62,245 nucleotides of DNA from Porticoccaceae bacterium (GTDB lineage Bacteria; Pseudomonadota; Gammaproteobacteria; Pseudomonadales; Porticoccaceae), in assembly GCA_024639885.1 (NCBI GenBank), contig JAHEGD010000002.1, positions 142,844-205,088 on the forward strand, read 5' to 3'. Numbering within the stretch: position 1 is the first letter of the stretch; each line of letters opens with the position of its first letter. Below the pieces are notes generated by a model. It searched no databases. It had not been told where the DNA came from and saw only the letters and a program-made list of their open reading frames with translations. The position numbers were made by a program, and so were the translations under genes. Below are positions 6,705-15,158 of this stretch, one piece after another.

Positions 6705-8072
6705 CTAGCTAAACAGCTTGCCGGGGTTGAGCAGGTCTGCCGGGTCTAGCGCCTGTTTGATGGTCTTCATCAGCGCGATTTCGGCGTCGTTGCGGGAGTG
6801 GCTGAGGTAGGCGCGTTTATCTACGCCGATACCGTGCTCGGCCGATACCGCGCCACCAAACTGCGCCAGTTCGCCGTAGACAATCTCCTGAACCAGTTCT
6901 TTCTGCTCTGTCGGGCCAGCCACAATGTGCAGATTGCCGTCACCCAGGTGGCCAAAAATGATACAGCGGCAATCGGGCAGGGCGGCCTGCAGCCGCTCGG
7001 TAATGGCCTGGGTGTAGGCGTGCATATCGCGGATAGGCAGGCTTACATCAAACGGCACCAGCGGGTAGAGCGCCCCCATCAGCCCTTCAATGTCGTCGCG
7101 CAGCGCCCAAAACTGCGCCGCCTGCTGGCTGCTCTGGGCGATTAGGACATCGGCGGCCAGCTCTTGCTCAAGCAGCTCGCCAAGCGCTTGCTCAAACTGG
7201 GCCGCTTCGCGCTGTTCGTCGACACCGCTCGACTCAACCAAAATGGTGTAGCCGTGGTCGGCGTCAAACAGGTTTTGGTGGCGGCCGGTCTCTTTAATTA
7301 GCAGATCGGTCATGCTTTGCCACATCACCTCAAACGAGCTTAGCTTGCCCTCAAAAGCGCTGCCCAGATGGCGCAGTATTTTGCCGACACTGGCAAAGTC
7401 ATCGACCGCAATCATCGCGGTCTGCACCGCATTGCAAGCCGGGCGCAGCCGCAGCACGGCGCGGGTAATCATGCCCAGCGTGCCCTCAGAGCCGATAAAC
7501 AGCTGCTTTAAGTCGTAGCCGGTGTTGTTTTTAAGCATCTCGTTCATGCTGCTAATCACCGTGCCGTCAGCCAGCACTACCTCTAAGCCGAGCACCTGCT
7601 CACGGGCCATACCCGAGCGTACCACCGAGTTGCCGCCGGCGTTGGTGGCCAGCGCACCGCCAATTTGGGCGCTGCCGCGCGCACCCCAGTCCATCGCCAG
7701 CTGCCAGCCGTGCTCGCTGGCGGCGTTCTGGGCGGTCTCCAATACAACGCCGGCCTGCACGGTCATGGTGCCGGCCAGCTCGTCGATGTTTTCGATGGTG
7801 CGCATTCGCTCGGTAGAGATACCAATCTGGCCCGGCTGGCACTGGGTGCCGTTAACTAACCCGGTCAGTCCGCCCATCGGCACTACCGGCTGGTTGTGCT
7901 GGTGGCAGAGCTTCATCACCGCGGCCAACTGCTCGGTGTTGGCAGGCCGGACGATGGCCGCAGCCGGACAGCTGCCGTGGCCCATGTTCTCGTTGGGGCG
8001 CGCTGCCACAGCGTCGCCCTGCAGTAGCCCGTTGCTGCCGACGATCGCTTCCAGTTCGGTGAGTAGGCTCAT
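6705..8072 (-). CDS. FAD-linked oxidase, D-2-hydroxy-acid (D-lactate/glycolate type) dehydrogenase
   Basis: GlcD/Dld-type flavoenzyme that oxidises D-2-hydroxy acids to 2-keto acids and feeds electrons to the respiratory chain. The VAO-fold FAD domain is N-terminal (PMGGLTGLVNG loop, then a glycine-rich stretch GGALATNAGGNSVVR). The substrate/cap domain ends with HLGDGNLH and EHGIGVDKR, signature segments of the family. ATG at 8072, 455 aa, has the ribosome binding site TTGGAG 6 nt upstream and removes a spurious 21-residue extension. It is the last gene of an operon with a GntP-type permease and an L-type FMN dehydrogenase, pointing to lactate or a similar hydroxy acid, but 2-hydroxyglutarate is also possible. 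Confidence 0.85.
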   Translation of the reverse strand: MSLLTELEAIVGSNGLLQGDAVAARPNENMGHGSCPAAAIVRPANTEQLAAVMKLCHQHNQPVVPMGGLTGLVNGTQCQPGQIGISTERMRTIENIDELAGTMTVQAGVVLETAQNAASEHGWQLAMDWGARGSAQIGGALATNAGGNSVVRSGMAREQVLGLEVVLADGTVISSMNEMLKNNTGYDLKQLFIGSEGTLGMITRAVLRLRPACNAVQTAMIAVDDFASVGKILRHLGSAFEGKLSSFEVMWQSMTDLLIKETGRHQNLFDADHGYTILVESSGVDEQREAAQFEQALGELLEQELAADVLIAQSSQQAAQFWALRDDIEGLMGALYPLVPFDVSLPIRDMHAYTQAITERLQAALPDCRCIIFGHLGDGNLHIVAGPTEQKELVQEIVYGELAQFGGAVSAEHGIGVDKRAYLSHSRNDAEIALMKTIKQALDPADLLNPGKLFS

Positions 8073-8118
8073 GTTCTGCTCCAAATAGCTAGCTAGTCGA
8101 TGTTGTATCGCTGGTCTC

Positions 8119-9495
8119 TTAAATGCTGGCGGCAATAGCCAGGCAGACCAGCGTCGCCACCACCGGGATCGCCACCGTTACCACCGCGACATCGCGGTAC
8201 GCTTGGCGGTGGCTGAGCCCGGTAATGGTGAGCATAGCGACCACCGCACCGCAGTGCGGCAGCGAGTCAAACCCGCCCGAGGCGATTGTCGCCAAGCGGT
8301 GGAGGGTCTCGACGGGGATGCCAAGCGCGATGTAGCTATCGGCCATGCTGCTCATAAAGATCTGCAGCCCGCCCGAGGCCGAGCCGGTAACCGCCGACAG
8401 CGTACTAACCGACAAAAACATCGACAGCAAGGGCGGTAGGTCGAGTGTCAGCAGCCCCTGCGAGAAGGCGTTAAAGCCGCTGGTCTGAACTACCACACCG
8501 CCAAAGCCGATCACTGCCGCGGTGTTGATCAGCGGCATAATCGAGTCGCGGGTGCCGTCGCCGATGGTGAGCAGCGGTTTGCTGCGCACCGCCGGGAACA
8601 GCAGCAGTGCCAGCACGGTGCCAGCCACCAGCGCGATCGACGGCCACAGCACCGGTTGGGCGGCGGCAAAGCTGAGCAGCTCGCCAAGCGGGCCGGGCTG
8701 GCCGGCGCCGCCGAGCAAGCGCGGCAGCATAATCAGGCCGATCACGGTCACCAGTGGCAGCAGCGCTAAACCCCACGCCGGCGGGTGTAGCTGGCCGTCG
8801 CTGTTAACAATTTTCATATCCATTGGGCCGGGCTCAAACCCTTCGCCGGCTGCGGCAGCGGCCATCCGCTGGCGCTCTAGGTACCAGAGGCCGGCCAGCA
8901 ACATAATGGCGCCGGCCAGCAGGCCGTACAGGGCGCCGGCGAACAGGTCGGTGCCCAGCGCCCGCGAGGCGATCACATTATGGATAGAGGGGGTGCCGGG
9001 CAGGGCGGTCAGGGTAAAGGTACCGGCGCCCAGCGCCAGCGCGCCGCAAAACAGCCGCTTGGGTATGTTGGCCTGCTGGATCAGCTTGATGCCGAGCGGG
9101 TAGACCGCAAAGATCACCACAAAAACGACAATGCCGCCGTAGGTCAGCAGGCCGGTAGCCAGTGCGGTAATAGTGAGCGCGTGGCGCGCCCCAAGCCGGT
9201 TGGAGAGCGCCAGCGCTATGCTGGTGGCCGCCTGGCTGTCGCCCATGGTGCGGCCAAACATCGCCCCAGCGGCAAACAGAAAAAAGAAGTTGCCGGCAAA
9301 GGTAAATGCCCCCAGTTTGCCAAACGAGAAGTACTCGCCAAGCCCCGCCGCCAGTGGCAGCTGGTTGGTCAGGATGACGATCACTGCGCTAAACAGCGCG
9401 GCAAAAATAATGTCAACGCCGCGCATGGCCAGCCCGATTAGCGCCACCAGCGAAACAAACAACCCAGCGTAGCCGAGCAGGTCAAGTGCAGTCAT
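8119..9495 (-). CDS. GntP-family organic acid permease
   Basis: Inner-membrane proton symporter of the GntP/gluconate permease family with about 12 hydrophobic helices across 458 residues. Family-like segments include the Gly/Ser-rich ALGAGTFTLTALPGTPSIHN in the first half and SASGGLQIFMSSM near residue 370. Start ATG has AAGGA upstream. It sits between the two hydroxy-acid dehydrogenase genes on the same strand with short gaps, so the likely cargo is the substrate they oxidise (lactate, glycolate or related) rather than gluconate. The gene to its left starts 46 bp after its stop. Confidence 0.88.
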   Translation of the reverse strand: MTALDLLGYAGLFVSLVALIGLAMRGVDIIFAALFSAVIVILTNQLPLAAGLGEYFSFGKLGAFTFAGNFFFLFAAGAMFGRTMGDSQAATSIALALSNRLGARHALTITALATGLLTYGGIVVFVVIFAVYPLGIKLIQQANIPKRLFCGALALGAGTFTLTALPGTPSIHNVIASRALGTDLFAGALYGLLAGAIMLLAGLWYLERQRMAAAAAGEGFEPGPMDMKIVNSDGQLHPPAWGLALLPLVTVIGLIMLPRLLGGAGQPGPLGELLSFAAAQPVLWPSIALVAGTVLALLLFPAVRSKPLLTIGDGTRDSIMPLINTAAVIGFGGVVVQTSGFNAFSQGLLTLDLPPLLSMFLSVSTLSAVTGSASGGLQIFMSSMADSYIALGIPVETLHRLATIASGGFDSLPHCGAVVAMLTITGLSHRQAYRDVAVVTVAIPVVATLVCLAIAASI

Positions 9496-9520
9496 GGGAG
9501 ATCCTTGTTAGTTGTTATTG

Positions 9521-10684
9521 TTATACCGGCTGCGAATCTATCAGCTCTTGGGTAATCTCTTCAACCCGGTTGACACCCATCAGCGCCATCGCCAGCTCGA
9601 TCTCGCGGTTGATCATGGTCAGCAGGTCGACCACGCCCTGCTCGCCGCGCGCAGCCATCGCGTAGACCCACGGCCGGCCGAGCATCACCGAATCGGCACC
9701 CAGCGCAATGGCCTTGGCGATGTCGATGCCGTTGCGGACGCCGCTGTCGAGCAGAATGGTACAGCGCTTATCGACCGCCGCGGCAACGCTGGGCAGCTTG
9801 CCGATCGACGAGCTGATGCCGTCCAGCTGGCGCCCGCCGTGGTTGGAGACGACGATACCGTCGGCGCCGCAGTCGATCGCGGCGCGCGCGTCATCGGCCT
9901 CCATCACCCCTTTAATAACCAATTTGCCGGCCCACTGCTGGCGCAGCCAGGCGATGTCGTCCCAGGTGCAGGTGGGGTCGAACTGGCCGTCGATAAAGGT
10001 TTTGTAAAGATCTAGATCGTTGGGGTCGCTGACCTTATCGGCCACATTGCCAAAGGTGTGCGGTTTGCCGCGCAGGCCGACGTCGTAGACCCACTGCGGG
10101 CTGCTGAGTAACTGGGCCAGTTTGCTGAGCTTGCCGGGCAGGCCGCCACCGAGCATACCGTTGCGGTAGTCGCGCTGGCGCATGCCGGCGACTGGCAGGT
10201 CGACGGTAAACAGCAGTGTCTCTACCCCGGCCGCTGCGGCGCGGTTGAGCATCTCGACGACAAAGTCGCGGTCGCGCAACATGTACAGCTGAAACCAGAT
10301 CGGCTGGCGGCTGGCCGCGGCTACCTCGTCGACTGGGCAGATGCCCACGGTAGAGGTGGCAAACGGTATTCCGCAGCGCTCTGCGGCGCGCGCCGCTTGG
10401 GTCTCGCCGCGGCGCCGGAACAGCCCGGCCATACCGACCGGAGCGAGTACCGCCGGCATCGCCATCGATTGGCCAAATAGCTGGGTGCTGGTGTCTACGC
10501 TGTCGACATTGCGCATCACCCGCTGCTTGAGGGTGATGGCGGCAAAGTCGTCGCAGTTGCGGGCTAGGATCTCTTCGCGGTTGGCGCCGCCGTCGATGTA
10601 GTCAAATAGAAAACGCGGCAGCCGCCGCTTGGCGATGGCGCGGTAGTCGTCGACGGTGACCGGTGCGATGTTGTAGAGGCTCAT
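9521..10684 (-). CDS. lldD: FMN-dependent L-2-hydroxy-acid dehydrogenase (LldD-like)
   Basis: TIM-barrel flavoenzyme of the L-lactate dehydrogenase/glycolate oxidase/mandelate dehydrogenase family; oxidises L-2-hydroxy acids to keto acids at the membrane. Recognisable parts: the N-terminal RFLFDYIDGGANRE, VLAPVGMAGLF for FMN phosphate binding, catalytic His in SNHGGRQLDG with its Arg, and ILLDSGVRNGIDIAKAIALG. ATG at 10684 has AAGGAG 7 nt upstream; the 27-codon extension beyond it is not conserved in the family. 387 aa. First gene of the operon with the permease and the D-specific FAD enzyme. L-lactate is likely, but a mandelate-like aromatic substrate cannot be excluded given the coniferyl-aldehyde-type dehydrogenase next door. 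Confidence 0.88.
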   Translation of the reverse strand: MSLYNIAPVTVDDYRAIAKRRLPRFLFDYIDGGANREEILARNCDDFAAITLKQRVMRNVDSVDTSTQLFGQSMAMPAVLAPVGMAGLFRRRGETQAARAAERCGIPFATSTVGICPVDEVAAASRQPIWFQLYMLRDRDFVVEMLNRAAAAGVETLLFTVDLPVAGMRQRDYRNGMLGGGLPGKLSKLAQLLSSPQWVYDVGLRGKPHTFGNVADKVSDPNDLDLYKTFIDGQFDPTCTWDDIAWLRQQWAGKLVIKGVMEADDARAAIDCGADGIVVSNHGGRQLDGISSSIGKLPSVAAAVDKRCTILLDSGVRNGIDIAKAIALGADSVMLGRPWVYAMAARGEQGVVDLLTMINREIELAMALMGVNRVEEITQELIDSQPV

Positions 10685-10940
10685 GGGTTCTCCTTGTTGG
10701 GCGGGCGCAGCGGCCACGCAATGTATAGACGTAGTGTAATCGCTGGGTTGCCCGGCGATGGTCATAAAACTGACAATTCTGGTGGTTTTGTATCGCTACT
10801 ATAGCGGCTCAGCAGTGGCGGTAGGGCAGGCGACTGCAGGGTCGCAAACCAGAGTGCGGTGGGCTTGCAAAGCCGCCCGCCAATCGCGATGCTAACCGTC
10901 GCTAATAAATTCAATAAACACATAACTAAAGGTAGGCACT

Positions 10941-12392
10941 ATGAACAGCGCAGTAAACCCCGTAGACCCAGCCGTGGCCGGCCCGCACACCGCTATGTTG
11001 AGCGAGGCGCTACAGCAGCAGCGCGACGCCTACCTGGCGCAGCCGATCCCAACCGCGGCAGAGCGTCGCCACGACCTTAAGCAGCTCAAGGCGATGCTGT
11101 CCGACAACCTAGAGGCGATCACCGCGGCGATCTGCGAAGATTACGGCAACCGCAGCTACCACGAGACGCTGTTTGCCGAGGTAATTGCTGTAACCGATGG
11201 CATCAACGACACCATTAAAAAGGTCAAGGGCTGGATGAAGCCGGAGCGCCGCCACATTGATGTCGGTATGTACCCCGGCGCTAAAAACCGCCTGATCCCG
11301 CAGCCGCTCGGCGTGGTGGGCATGATTGTGCCGTGGAACTTCCCGGTTAACCTATCGTTCTCGCAGCTGGCTGCCGTGTTTGCCGCCGGCAACCGGGCGA
11401 TGGTAAAAATGTCAGAAAATTCGATTGCGCTGACCCGGCTGCTGCAAGAGCTGTCGCCCAAATACTTTGCCGCCGATAAACTGCAGTTTTTTGAAGAGAC
11501 CGGCGGCGTCGGCATCGAGTTCTCTAAACTGCCGTTTGATTTGATTATCTTTACCGGCTCTGGCCAGACCGGCCGCGCGGTGATGGCGGCGGCGGCGCAA
11601 AACCTTACCCCGGTTATTCTTGAGCTGGGCGGCAAGGCGCCGGCCGTGATCGATCCCAACTACGACCTGGAGAAGGCGGTTGGGCGGATTATGTTCACCA
11701 AGCAGTTTAACGCCGGCCAGATCTGCACCAACGTCGACTACGTGTTTGTCCACGAGAGCCAAATTGAGGAGTTTGTACAGAAGGCCAGCGACTACGCTGC
11801 CGCCCACTGCCCAGACATCAACCACAAAGACTACACATCGCTGATCGACGACCGCTCTTACGCGCGGGTGCTGGCCACCATCGACGACGCCCAGCAGAAG
11901 GGCGCCCGCGTGGTACCGCTGAGCAGCCAGCCGGCCAACCCAGCGCTGCGCAAGATTCCGCTGACGCTGATCTTGGAGACCAACGCCGAGATGACCATTC
12001 GCCAGCGCGAGACCTTCGGGCCGCTGTTAATGGTGCTGCCCTACAAAGAGCCCAGCGACGTGGTTACCCACGTCAATCGCCACGACCGGCCGCTGGCGCT
12101 CTACCCGTTCTCCAACAACAAGAAGCTGGTGCAGTACTACATCGACCACATCATGTCGGGCGGTGTCAGTGTCAACGACTGCCTGTTCCATGTTGCCCAG
12201 CACGACCTGCCGTTTGGCGGCGTCGGCCCCAGCGGCATGGGTCACTACCACGGCTACGAGGGCTTTACCGCCTGCTCAAAGATGCGCCCGGTCTTCTACC
12301 AGGCCAGCTTTACCGCCATGAAGTATCTGCGCCCGCCCTACGGCAAGTTGGCCGATAAGGTGTTTGGCATGATGGTGAAGATGAAAAGCTAA
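10941..12392 (+). CDS. calB: Coniferyl-aldehyde-type aldehyde dehydrogenase
   Basis: NAD(P)-dependent aldehyde dehydrogenase of the CalB subgroup, which oxidises coniferyl and other bulky aldehydes to acids. Features in order: VPWNFPVNL (cofactor pocket), FTGSGQTGRAV, ELGGKAPAVI containing the general-base Glu, and the catalytic Cys in GQICTNVDYVF, followed by ETFGPLLMVLPY and a C-terminal PFGGVGPSGMGHYHG. ATG at 10941 is preceded by AAAGGTAGG. 483 aa, normal length. It is transcribed away from lldD, with a 256-bp intergenic region that presumably carries promoters for both; no clear operator is seen there. It may handle aldehydes made by the PQQ dehydrogenase upstream, but that is a guess. 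Confidence 0.85.
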   Translation: MNSAVNPVDPAVAGPHTAMLSEALQQQRDAYLAQPIPTAAERRHDLKQLKAMLSDNLEAITAAICEDYGNRSYHETLFAEVIAVTDGINDTIKKVKGWMKPERRHIDVGMYPGAKNRLIPQPLGVVGMIVPWNFPVNLSFSQLAAVFAAGNRAMVKMSENSIALTRLLQELSPKYFAADKLQFFEETGGVGIEFSKLPFDLIIFTGSGQTGRAVMAAAAQNLTPVILELGGKAPAVIDPNYDLEKAVGRIMFTKQFNAGQICTNVDYVFVHESQIEEFVQKASDYAAAHCPDINHKDYTSLIDDRSYARVLATIDDAQQKGARVVPLSSQPANPALRKIPLTLILETNAEMTIRQRETFGPLLMVLPYKEPSDVVTHVNRHDRPLALYPFSNNKKLVQYYIDHIMSGGVSVNDCLFHVAQHDLPFGGVGPSGMGHYHGYEGFTACSKMRPVFYQASFTAMKYLRPPYGKLADKVFGMMVKMKS

Positions 12393-12415
12393 GGTAACAT
12401 TGCCACAGCCCAACT

Positions 12416-12442
12416 AAAGAGCCGCTTAGCGGCTCTTTTTTT
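12416..12442 (+). terminator. Intrinsic terminator after the aldehyde dehydrogenase
   Basis: Perfect 10-bp stem AAAGAGCCGC/GCGGCTCTTT with a TTA loop and a T7 tail, 24 bp after the stop codon. Confidence 0.92.
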
Positions 12443-12465
12443 AAGCCAACCACGAAGAGACCGCT

Positions 12466-14490
12466 ATGAAATACCGCGCCCTATCGATCGCTCTGCTGCT
12501 ATCACTGCCCGCTGCCGCCAACCCGCTTGAAGAGGTGGTCACCATCGCCAGCGGCAGCCCACAGCTGGCCAGCGAGCTGCCGCTGAGCGTCTCGTTGATC
12601 GATGGCGAGCAGATCGCGCTGCTTGGTGCCCAGCACCCCTCAGAGCTGCTCAACCGCGAGCCGGGCGTACTGCTGCAGCGCGGCAGTGGCCAAGAGTACC
12701 TGCCTGCGGTGCGCTCGCCGGTGTTTACCGGTGCCGGCGCGTGTGGCGAGCTGCTGCTGATGGAGGCCGGTATCGCGCTGCGCGCCAATGGGTTTTGCAA
12801 TATCAACGAGCTGTTTGAAGCGCACACCGAGCAGGCCGCGGCGATTGAGTTGATCCGCGGCCCCGGCACCGTGCTGTACGGCTCTAACGCCCTGCACGGG
12901 GTGGTCGACGTACAACCGCCAAGCTTGTCGGCCGATAACCGTATCGCTCTGGAGTGGGCCCAGCGCGACTACCAGCAGCTGTCGTTTACGGTTAATGGCG
13001 ACATCGGCCAGCAGCGGCTCGGTGCGGCATTGACTACTACCGTCGATGGCGGCGGCCGCGACTCGTCCGGCGTTAAACAGACCAAGCTGACCCTGCAGCA
13101 CAGTGCCGCCGTGGCCGGCTGGCAGGTCGACAGCGGCCTGGCCCTGTCGCAGCTCAACCAAGAGACGGCCAGCTATATTGAGGGCTACAAGAGCTATGCT
13201 GATAAAACCCTGCGCCGCCAAAACCTAGACCCCGACGCCTACCGCAATGCAGAGGCGATGCGGCTCTGGAGCCGTTGGCAGCGCGATGGCGAGCGCGGCG
13301 AGCTGACCATCAAACCCTATCTGCGCAGTGCCGAGATGGACTTTTTAATGCACTTTCTGCCCGGCACCCCAGTCGAGCAGAACAGCCAGCAGAGCGCCGG
13401 CGTGCAGCTGCGTTGGGCGCTACCAGAGCAGGGTGGGCGCAATTGGTTGCTCGGGCTCGACAGCGAGCTGACCGAGGGTGAGCTGCTGCAGTACCAGCTG
13501 GGTGCCGCGCCGAGCTTTTTGCAGAGCCAGATACCGACCGGCAAGCACTACGACTACCGCGTCGACAGCTGGCAGCTGTCGCCGTTTGCACGGCTGCAGT
13601 GGCAGCTGAGCGAGCCGCTTAGTGTCACCGCCGGCGCCCGCTTTGAGGTGATCGGTTACGACTACGACAACCGCATGGCAGATGGCCGCACCGATCAGGC
13701 TGGCGAGCCGTGTGCCGCTGGCTGTCGCTACACCCGACCGAGCGACCGCAGTGACCGCTTCGAGAACCTGTCGCTAGAGCTGGCCGCCAACTACCGGTTC
13801 AGCGACAGCCAGAGCGGCTTTGTGCGCCTGTCGCGCGCCTTTCGGGCCCCGCAGGCGACTGAGCTCTACCGCCTGCAGCGCGAGCAGCTGAGCGCCGAGC
13901 TGGATGCCCAACAACTGACTGCAGTCGAGCTGGGTTGGCGCGGCAGCGTCGCGGCGCTCGATTATCAGCTGTCGTTCTACGCGATGAAAAAGCGCGAGGT
14001 GATCTTTCGCGATAGCGCATTTTACAATGTCAGCAACGGCCAGACCCGCCACCGCGGTGTCGAGCTGGCGGCTAGTTATCAGTGGGCCGAGCAGTGGCGC
14101 GCCGAGCTGTCGGGCAGCTATGCCCGCCACCGCTACGCCAACAACGCGCAGGGTGAGATTAAAGGCAACGACATGGACGCCGCACCGCGCTGGTTTGGCC
14201 GCGCCGCACTGGTCTGGCAGCCGAGCGAGGAGATTACCGCCGAGCTCGAATATAGCGCCGTGGCCGGCTACTATCTGGATATCGACAACGACTACCGCTA
14301 CAGCGGACACCGGCTGTTTAACCTGCGCAGCCGCTGGCAGCTCTCCGAGCAGTTTGAGCTATCGGCGCGGTTACTCAATGTCACCGACGAGCTCTATGCC
14401 GATCGCGCCGATTACACCGTATTTAGTGACGAACGTTACTTCCCTGGCGCCCGTCGCACCCTGTCATTGGGGGCCGACTACCGGTTTTAG
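12466..14490 (+). CDS. TonB-dependent outer-membrane receptor
   Basis: Outer-membrane gated channel for high-affinity uptake of a large or scarce substrate. Signal peptide at residues 1-18 (cleavage after SLPAAA), then a TonB box EEVVTIAS, a plug domain (about residues 35-145, with ELIRGPGTVLYGSNALHGVVD), and a 22-stranded barrel with alternating aromatic strands ending in ADYRF, the terminal Phe expected for BAM insertion. Two cysteine pairs (GACGELL/GFCNINE in the plug, EPCAAGCRY in a loop) are consistent with periplasmic/surface disulfides. 674 aa. The ligand cannot be read from sequence; siderophore, cobalamin, and aromatic or lipid substrates are all possible. It has its own start after a terminator and is followed by the repeat block. 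Confidence 0.92.
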   Translation: MKYRALSIALLLSLPAAANPLEEVVTIASGSPQLASELPLSVSLIDGEQIALLGAQHPSELLNREPGVLLQRGSGQEYLPAVRSPVFTGAGACGELLLMEAGIALRANGFCNINELFEAHTEQAAAIELIRGPGTVLYGSNALHGVVDVQPPSLSADNRIALEWAQRDYQQLSFTVNGDIGQQRLGAALTTTVDGGGRDSSGVKQTKLTLQHSAAVAGWQVDSGLALSQLNQETASYIEGYKSYADKTLRRQNLDPDAYRNAEAMRLWSRWQRDGERGELTIKPYLRSAEMDFLMHFLPGTPVEQNSQQSAGVQLRWALPEQGGRNWLLGLDSELTEGELLQYQLGAAPSFLQSQIPTGKHYDYRVDSWQLSPFARLQWQLSEPLSVTAGARFEVIGYDYDNRMADGRTDQAGEPCAAGCRYTRPSDRSDRFENLSLELAANYRFSDSQSGFVRLSRAFRAPQATELYRLQREQLSAELDAQQLTAVELGWRGSVAALDYQLSFYAMKKREVIFRDSAFYNVSNGQTRHRGVELAASYQWAEQWRAELSGSYARHRYANNAQGEIKGNDMDAAPRWFGRAALVWQPSEEITAELEYSAVAGYYLDIDNDYRYSGHRLFNLRSRWQLSEQFELSARLLNVTDELYADRADYTVFSDERYFPGARRTLSLGADYRF

Positions 14491-14514
14491 GCCGCTGGAG
14501 CGGTTGGTAGCAAC

Positions 14515-14790
14515 GTCGTTCCGGACTGCCCGTAGCGCCTATTACAACGTCATCCCGGACTGCGCGCAGTCCCCACCAATGTCATCCCGGATAGCGCGCA
14601 GTCCCCACCAATGTCATCCCGGACAGCGCGCAGCGCCCACTACAATGTCATCCCGGACAGCGCGCAGCGCCTACTACAATGTCATCCCGGACAGCGCGCA
14701 GCGCCTACTACAATGTCATCCCGGACAGCGCGCAGCGCCTACTACAATGTCATCCCGGACAGCGCGCAGCGCGTGATCCGGGATCTTATT
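14515..14790. repeat. Tandem array of eight 32-34 bp units
   Basis: Units begin with GTCATCCCGGA (first copy GTCGTTCCGGA) at 14515, 14549, 14581, 14613, 14647, 14681, 14715 and 14749. Spacings are 34, 32, 32, 34, 34, 34, 34. The copies at 14647, 14681 and 14715 are identical; the first three are diverged. The last copy alone carries the matching arm TGATCCGGGATCTT, so the array looks like repeated duplication of one half of a palindromic element. Confidence 0.9.
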
Positions 14791-14950
14791 GGGGGTGGCA
14801 CACTGTTCTAGCTGGTGGCGCAGCCGTCGCTACTGGCTGAGACACGCCGTGAATCCATCCCTGGAGGCTCGGCTCCCGCTGTCCCTGCGGGAGACGGTCT
14901 CAGCCACCAGCGCTGGCCGCGCTTATGCCCTGCAACGGTTGCGGTATGTC

Positions 14951-14984
14951 AAAAAAAGATCCCGGCTCAAGGCCGGGATGACGG
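14951..14984 (-). repeat. Palindromic dispersed repeat, terminator-like on minus strand
   Basis: ATCCCGGC (14959-14966) pairs with GCCGGGAT (14972-14979) over a 5-nt loop. On the minus strand the hairpin runs into seven T residues (complement of A7 at 14951-14957), so it could end the transcript of the catabolic operon whose last gene stops at 15159. The same 27-bp palindrome is repeated 46 bp further right. Confidence 0.75.
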
Positions 14985-15002
14985 TGGTGGGGGTTTGCGC
15001 GA

Positions 15003-15030
15003 AGATCCCGGCTCAAGGCCGGGATGACGG
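15003..15030. repeat. Second copy of the palindromic repeat
   Basis: Exact copy of the 27-bp palindrome at 14958-14984: arms ATCCCGGC (15005-15012) and GCCGGGAT (15018-15025), both followed by GACGGTGGTGGGGGT. No T or A run flanks this copy. Confidence 0.8.
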
Positions 15031-15062
15031 TGGTGGGGGTGGCGCGCAGTGCTCACTACAAC

Positions 15063-15105
15063 GTCATCCCGGACCGCGCGCAGCGCGTGATCCGGGATCT
15101 TTTTT
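15063..15105 (+). repeat. Full-length palindromic element with T tail
   Basis: GTCATCCCGGACCGCGCGCAGC continues into the matching arm TGATCCGGGATCTTTTTT. Arms ATCCCGGA (15066-15073) and TCCGGGAT (15091-15098) with an inner GC-rich part and a T6 tail make it terminator-like on the plus strand. It appears to be the parent form of the tandem units. Confidence 0.75.
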
Positions 15106-15158
15106 GGTATGGCACGCGGCCCTAATTGCGGCCCAGCCGCTCAGCGTTGCGCTCCTAT

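Larger units (their letters stand above)
14491..15158. other. Gene-free 668-bp block of repeats
   Basis: No gene is supported here. The reading frames in it only translate DNA repeats (VIPD-SAQR, SSRTARSA patterns). It holds a tandem 32-34 bp array, two direct copies of a short palindrome, one full-length palindromic element, and between 14830 and 14925 a further segment (TGAATCCATCCCTGGAGGCTC region) that looks like a second dispersed intergenic repeat family. It separates the plus-strand TonB receptor from the end of the minus-strand catabolic operon. Confidence 0.8.

Noticed and set aside
14515-14790. Regularly spaced repeats that could be taken for a CRISPR array
   Set aside because: Units are contiguous, with the whole period repeated and no unique spacers, and no cas genes are in the window.
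14027-14811. Plus-strand frames with repeated VIPD/SSRTARSA peptides
   Set aside because: They are translations of the DNA repeats and of the TonB receptor in the wrong frame.
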